From an uncultured Olsenella sp. (GTDB taxonomy: Bacteria; Actinomycetota; Coriobacteriia; Coriobacteriales; Atopobiaceae): 8,153 nucleotides of DNA. Below are positions 5,739-8,153 of this stretch, piece after piece (the stretch's first letter is position 1; each line of letters begins with the position of its first letter). The stretch is from positions 1-8,153 of the forward strand of contig CAUGFC010000082.1 of assembly GCA_959598545.1 (NCBI GenBank). The letters run 5' to 3'. A model generated the notes under the pieces. That model was not told the DNA's origin. It saw only the letters and a list, made by a program, of their open reading frames with translations, and searched no databases. Both the position numbers and the translations under genes were made by a program.

Positions 5739-7358
5739 ATGATTGAGGTCTCCGGCATACGAGTCCCGCTCTCCGCGCTGGACGGCACCGACGGGTGCGA
5801 GCTCGCGGCGTGCCGGCGCGCGCTCGCGCGCAGGCTGGGGGTCCGCGAGGGGGACGTCGTCTCCCTGGAGCGGCGCAGGCGCTCAATCGACGCGCGCAAG
5901 CGCGGCAACGTGCAGCTCACGTTCACGCTGCGCGCCGAGCTCGCGCCGGGCGCCCGTCCGCGCGCCGACAGGGACGTCAGGCTCGTGGACGAGCGGCCCT
6001 TCGGCTTCCCCGCGCCCGTGGCGTGCCCCTCGGCCCGCCCCGTCGTCGTGGGCGCCGGCTGCGCCGGGCTCTTCTGCGCCCTCTCGCTCGCCCGCGCCGG
6101 GCTGGAGCCCCTGCTCGTGGAGCGCGGGGACGACGCCGCGCGCCGCGCCGAGGTCGTTCGCCGCCACGACGAGACCGGCGAGCTCGACCCCGAGAGCAAC
6201 ATCCAGTTCGGCGTCGGCGGAGCCGGGACCTTCTCGGACGGCAAGCTCCAGACCGGCACCAAGAGCCCTGCGCACCGACTGATCCTGGAGACCCTCGCCG
6301 CCGCGGGCGCCCAGCGCCAGATACTCTGGGACGCGAAGCCCCACGTCGGCAGCGATGTGCTGCCCCGTGTCGTCACCGAGGTCGTCCGCCAGATCGAGGC
6401 GGCGGGCGGCGAGGTGCGCACCCGCTGCCGCATGACCGACCTCGAGGTCGCCGACGGTGCCGTCCGGGGCGTCACGCTCGCGACGCGCGCGGACGACGGG
6501 ACGGAGCGCGAGGAGCGCGTTGCCGCAAGCTGCGTCGTCCTCGCCTGCGGCCACTCCGCGCGCGACGTCTTCGAGCTGCTGCGCGAGCGGGGTGTCGCCC
6601 TGGAGCGCAAGACCTTCGCGATGGGCGTGCGCATCGAGCACCTCCAGGCGGACGTCGACCGGGCGCTCTACGGCAGCGCCGCCGGCCACCCCGCGCTCGG
6701 CGCCGCCCCCTACAGCCTCTCGTGCCACCTTCCCTCCGGCCGCAGCGCGTTCTCGTTCTGCATGTGCCCCGGCGGCTACGTGGTCTCCGCCGCGAGCGAG
6801 CCGGGCGGCGTCTGCACGAACGGCATGAGCCTCTCGGACCGCGCGGGGACGAACGCAAACTCCGGGCTTCTCGCCAACGTCTTCCCCGAGGACCTGCCCG
6901 GCGACGACGCCCTCGCCGGCGTGGAGCTGCAGCGCGCCTGCGAGCGCGCGGCATTCGCGGCGGGCGGCGGCGCCTACGTCGCCCCGGCGCAGCTCGTCGG
7001 GGACTTCCTCGCGGGCGTGCCCTCGAGCGCGGGCGGTCGCGTGCGGCCCACCTACCCGCGCGGCGTGGCCTGGGGCGACATCGCGCCCTGTCTGCCCCCC
7101 TACATCGTCGAGACCCTGCGCGCCGCCGTCCCCGTCCTCGGGCGCAGGCTGCGCGGCTTCGACGCGGCCGACGCCGTGCTCACGGGCGTGGAGACGCGCT
7201 CGAGCTCCCCGGTCCGCGTGACGCGCGGCGCCGACGGGCAGAGCGTCTCCACGCGCGGCCTCTGGCCCGTGGGCGAGGGCGCGGGCTACGCGGGCGGGAT
7301 TATGAGCGCCGCCACCGACGGCATCCTCGCCGCCGAGAAGATCGTGGCGAGCCTCTAG
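5739..7358 (+). CDS. FAD-dependent oxidoreductase, COG2509-type FAD-dependent protein
   Basis: A 539-residue flavoprotein resembling the COG2509 'uncharacterized FAD-dependent dehydrogenase' family. An N-terminal domain of about 90 residues carries the family's SIDARKRGNVQLTFTL stretch (49-64). The FAD-binding core follows: VVVGAGCAGLFCALSLARAG (102-121) with Glu128 after the second strand (LLVERG), SNIQFGVGGAGTFSDGKLQT (153-172), VLACGHSARD (267-276), CMCPGGYVV (341-349), TNGMSLSDRAGTNANSG (360-376) and the C-terminal GEGAGYAGGIMSAATDGI (512-529). All expected motifs are present and length is typical. Its reaction is unknown; cytoplasmic location is inferred from the lack of signal or membrane segments. 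ATG 5739 is the first start after an in-frame TGA at 5724-5726, but its ribosome site is weak (GATGGGA at 5727-5733); the only strong one nearby lies within the upstream hairpin. It is likely in the mrp-flavoprotein operon unless the hairpin ends transcription. Confidence 0.92.
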   Translation: MIEVSGIRVPLSALDGTDGCELAACRRALARRLGVREGDVVSLERRRRSIDARKRGNVQLTFTLRAELAPGARPRADRDVRLVDERPFGFPAPVACPSARPVVVGAGCAGLFCALSLARAGLEPLLVERGDDAARRAEVVRRHDETGELDPESNIQFGVGGAGTFSDGKLQTGTKSPAHRLILETLAAAGAQRQILWDAKPHVGSDVLPRVVTEVVRQIEAAGGEVRTRCRMTDLEVADGAVRGVTLATRADDGTEREERVAASCVVLACGHSARDVFELLRERGVALERKTFAMGVRIEHLQADVDRALYGSAAGHPALGAAPYSLSCHLPSGRSAFSFCMCPGGYVVSAASEPGGVCTNGMSLSDRAGTNANSGLLANVFPEDLPGDDALAGVELQRACERAAFAAGGGAYVAPAQLVGDFLAGVPSSAGGRVRPTYPRGVAWGDIAPCLPPYIVETLRAAVPVLGRRLRGFDAADAVLTGVETRSSSPVRVTRGADGQSVSTRGLWPVGEGAGYAGGIMSAATDGILAAEKIVASL

Positions 7359-7374
7359 CCCCCGTCGCCGTTCG

Positions 7375-7433
7375 GAGAACCCGTCCCGTGTACCGGTCCG
7401 CAGCCGCGAAACCGGTACACGGGACGGGTTCTC
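7375..7433. repeat. Perfect inverted repeat (23-bp arms, 13-nt loop) after the second flavoprotein gene
   Basis: Arms 7375-7397 and 7411-7433 are exact reverse complements around a 13-nt loop (7398-7410). The right arm begins ACCGGTACACGGGACGGG. The element starts 16 bp after the stop codon, so it could terminate or protect the 3' end of the flavoprotein transcript, but no T-run follows (CTCTCAGCCC). A third, slightly changed copy of the arm follows at 7453-7475. The length and perfection of the stem are not expected by chance. Confidence 0.88.
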
Positions 7434-7452
7434 TCAGCCCATACATCAGCCC

Positions 7453-7475
7453 ACCGGTACACGGGGCGGGTTTTC
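7453..7475 (+). repeat. Third copy of the 23-bp arm, direct orientation, followed by TTTT
   Basis: This 23-mer matches the arm at 7411-7433 at 21 of 23 bases, in the same orientation and 42 bp downstream. The two changes (A to G at 7466, C to T at 7473) both become G-U pairs if this copy pairs in RNA with the left arm 7375-7397, so it can replace the second copy as a stem partner. It ends in GGGTTTTC, a short T-run the second copy lacks, so this alternative stem looks more like a terminator. Copies two and three are separated by TCAGCCCA-TACA-TCAGCCCA, an 8-bp direct repeat. Confidence 0.7.
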
Positions 7476-7507
7476 CCGGACGGGCCGCCCGACCCTAAGA
7501 TCGTCCT

Positions 7508-7571
7508 GGCCCGGCGGTGTTCTGTAGAGAAGTTCCGCGGAGCGCACTTCTCGGAAGAACACCGCCGGGCC
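7508..7571. repeat. 64-bp interrupted dyad upstream of uvrA
   Basis: Outer arms 7508-7523 (GGCCCGGCGGTGTTCT) and 7556-7571 are perfect 16-bp complements. After a 3x3 internal loop (GTA/GGA) a further 7-bp stem pairs GAGAAGT (7527-7533) with ACTTCTC (7546-7552), leaving a 12-nt loop that itself contains the palindrome TCCGCGGA (7534-7541). Each half also contains TTCT-N4-AGAA (7520-7531 and 7548-7559). The sequence is unrelated to the 7375-7475 repeat. It may act as DNA operator, terminator hairpin insulating uvrA from upstream transcription, or both. No T-run follows. Confidence 0.8.
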
Positions 7572-7584
7572 GCCCCGGTACAAT
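7556..7584 (+). promoter_or_regulatory. uvrA: Candidate uvrA promoter
   Basis: TACAAT at 7579-7584 matches the -10 consensus at five of six bases and sits 39 bp before the uvrA ATG, giving a leader of about 33 nt. With a 17-bp spacer the -35 would be AGAACA (7556-7561), only three of six matches, lying in the right arm of the dyad. This poor -35 suggests activation or control by a factor bound at the dyad, though that is inference. No LexA box of the GAAC-N4-GTTC type is seen in this intergenic region. Confidence 0.45.
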
Positions 7585-7623
7585 CAAAAGGTTGGTTCAC
7601 CCAGCACTTCCGAGGAGGGTCCC

Positions 7624-8153
<530 letters not shown>

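Noticed and set aside
5640..5742. Translation MTNHAHLPI across the hairpin, reminiscent of the HUH-type motif of REP-associated (RAYT) transposases
   Set aside because: The frame overlaps the flavoprotein 3' end, the upstream part is a low-complexity shadow and the downstream part stops within 30 codons; no transposase domain is present. The resemblance is a short chance match.
5795..7498. A 567-codon plus-strand frame overlapping the COG2509-type gene and running into the repeat region
   Set aside because: Arg/Ala-dominated translation with no motifs, against a frame containing every expected FAD motif; a frame shadow.
7375..7571. CRISPR array or insertion-sequence ends
   Set aside because: The repeats are palindromic, unequally spaced and only three in number, the nearby 64-bp dyad is a different sequence, and no cas or transposase gene is present.
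7355..7600. An 81-codon minus-strand open frame across the intergenic repeats
   Set aside because: Its peptide merely reads through the palindromes (repeated TRPVYR), with no motif or good ribosome site; more likely a product of the repeats than a gene.
7359..7623. LexA/SOS box of the GAAC-N4-GTTC type ahead of uvrA
   Set aside because: Scanned by eye; GTTC-GGA-GAAC at 7370-7380 has the half-sites in the wrong order and spacing, and no correct match was found.

Overview
The window is about 8.2 kb of very GC-rich bacterial chromosome (roughly 70% GC by eye). Coding is dense, with Shine-Dalgarno-led genes and strong G/C bias at third codon positions. The gene content fits a high-GC Actinobacteriota genome, most likely of the Coriobacteriia (Olsenella/Atopobium/Collinsella-like): UvrB and UvrA, a DUF2974 (Mbeg1-like) hydrolase, an Mrp-type ATPase without an N-terminal MIP18 domain, an HI0933-type flavoprotein and a COG2509-type FAD protein. 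The taxonomic call is inference from gene families and composition, not from a marker gene.

Layout. (1) 1-1179: the 3' part of uvrB, cut by the window edge. (2) 1185-2417: a DUF2974 alpha/beta-hydrolase gene on the same strand, 5 bp after uvrB and probably co-transcribed. (3) 2414-3484: a metallo-beta-lactamase-fold hydrolase on the minus strand, convergent with gene 2 and sharing a CTAG with it as both stop codons. (4) 3485-3597: a 113-bp divergent promoter region. (5) 3598-4473: mrp-type Fe-S carrier ATPase, followed 1 bp later by (6) 4475-5656, an HI0933-family flavoprotein starting at TTG. (7) 5657-5738: a spacer almost filled by a 21-bp perfect inverted repeat. (8) 5739-7358: a COG2509-type FAD-dependent protein. 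(9) 7359-7623: a 265-bp intergenic region with no convincing gene. It holds a three-copy palindromic repeat and a second, different 64-bp dyad that abuts the candidate uvrA promoter. (10) 7624-8153: the 5' part of uvrA, running off the window.

How the genes relate. UvrA and UvrB are the damage-recognition proteins of nucleotide excision repair; here they bracket five genes with no obvious repair role. mrp and the first flavoprotein are tightly coupled; the second flavoprotein follows after the hairpin and may be in the same transcript. An Fe-S cluster carrier next to two flavoproteins suggests a redox/cofactor theme, but that is inference. Nothing in the window looks like a mobile element, phage, CRISPR or defence island. 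The least explained parts are the three structured non-coding segments at 5660-5719, 7375-7475 and 7508-7571.
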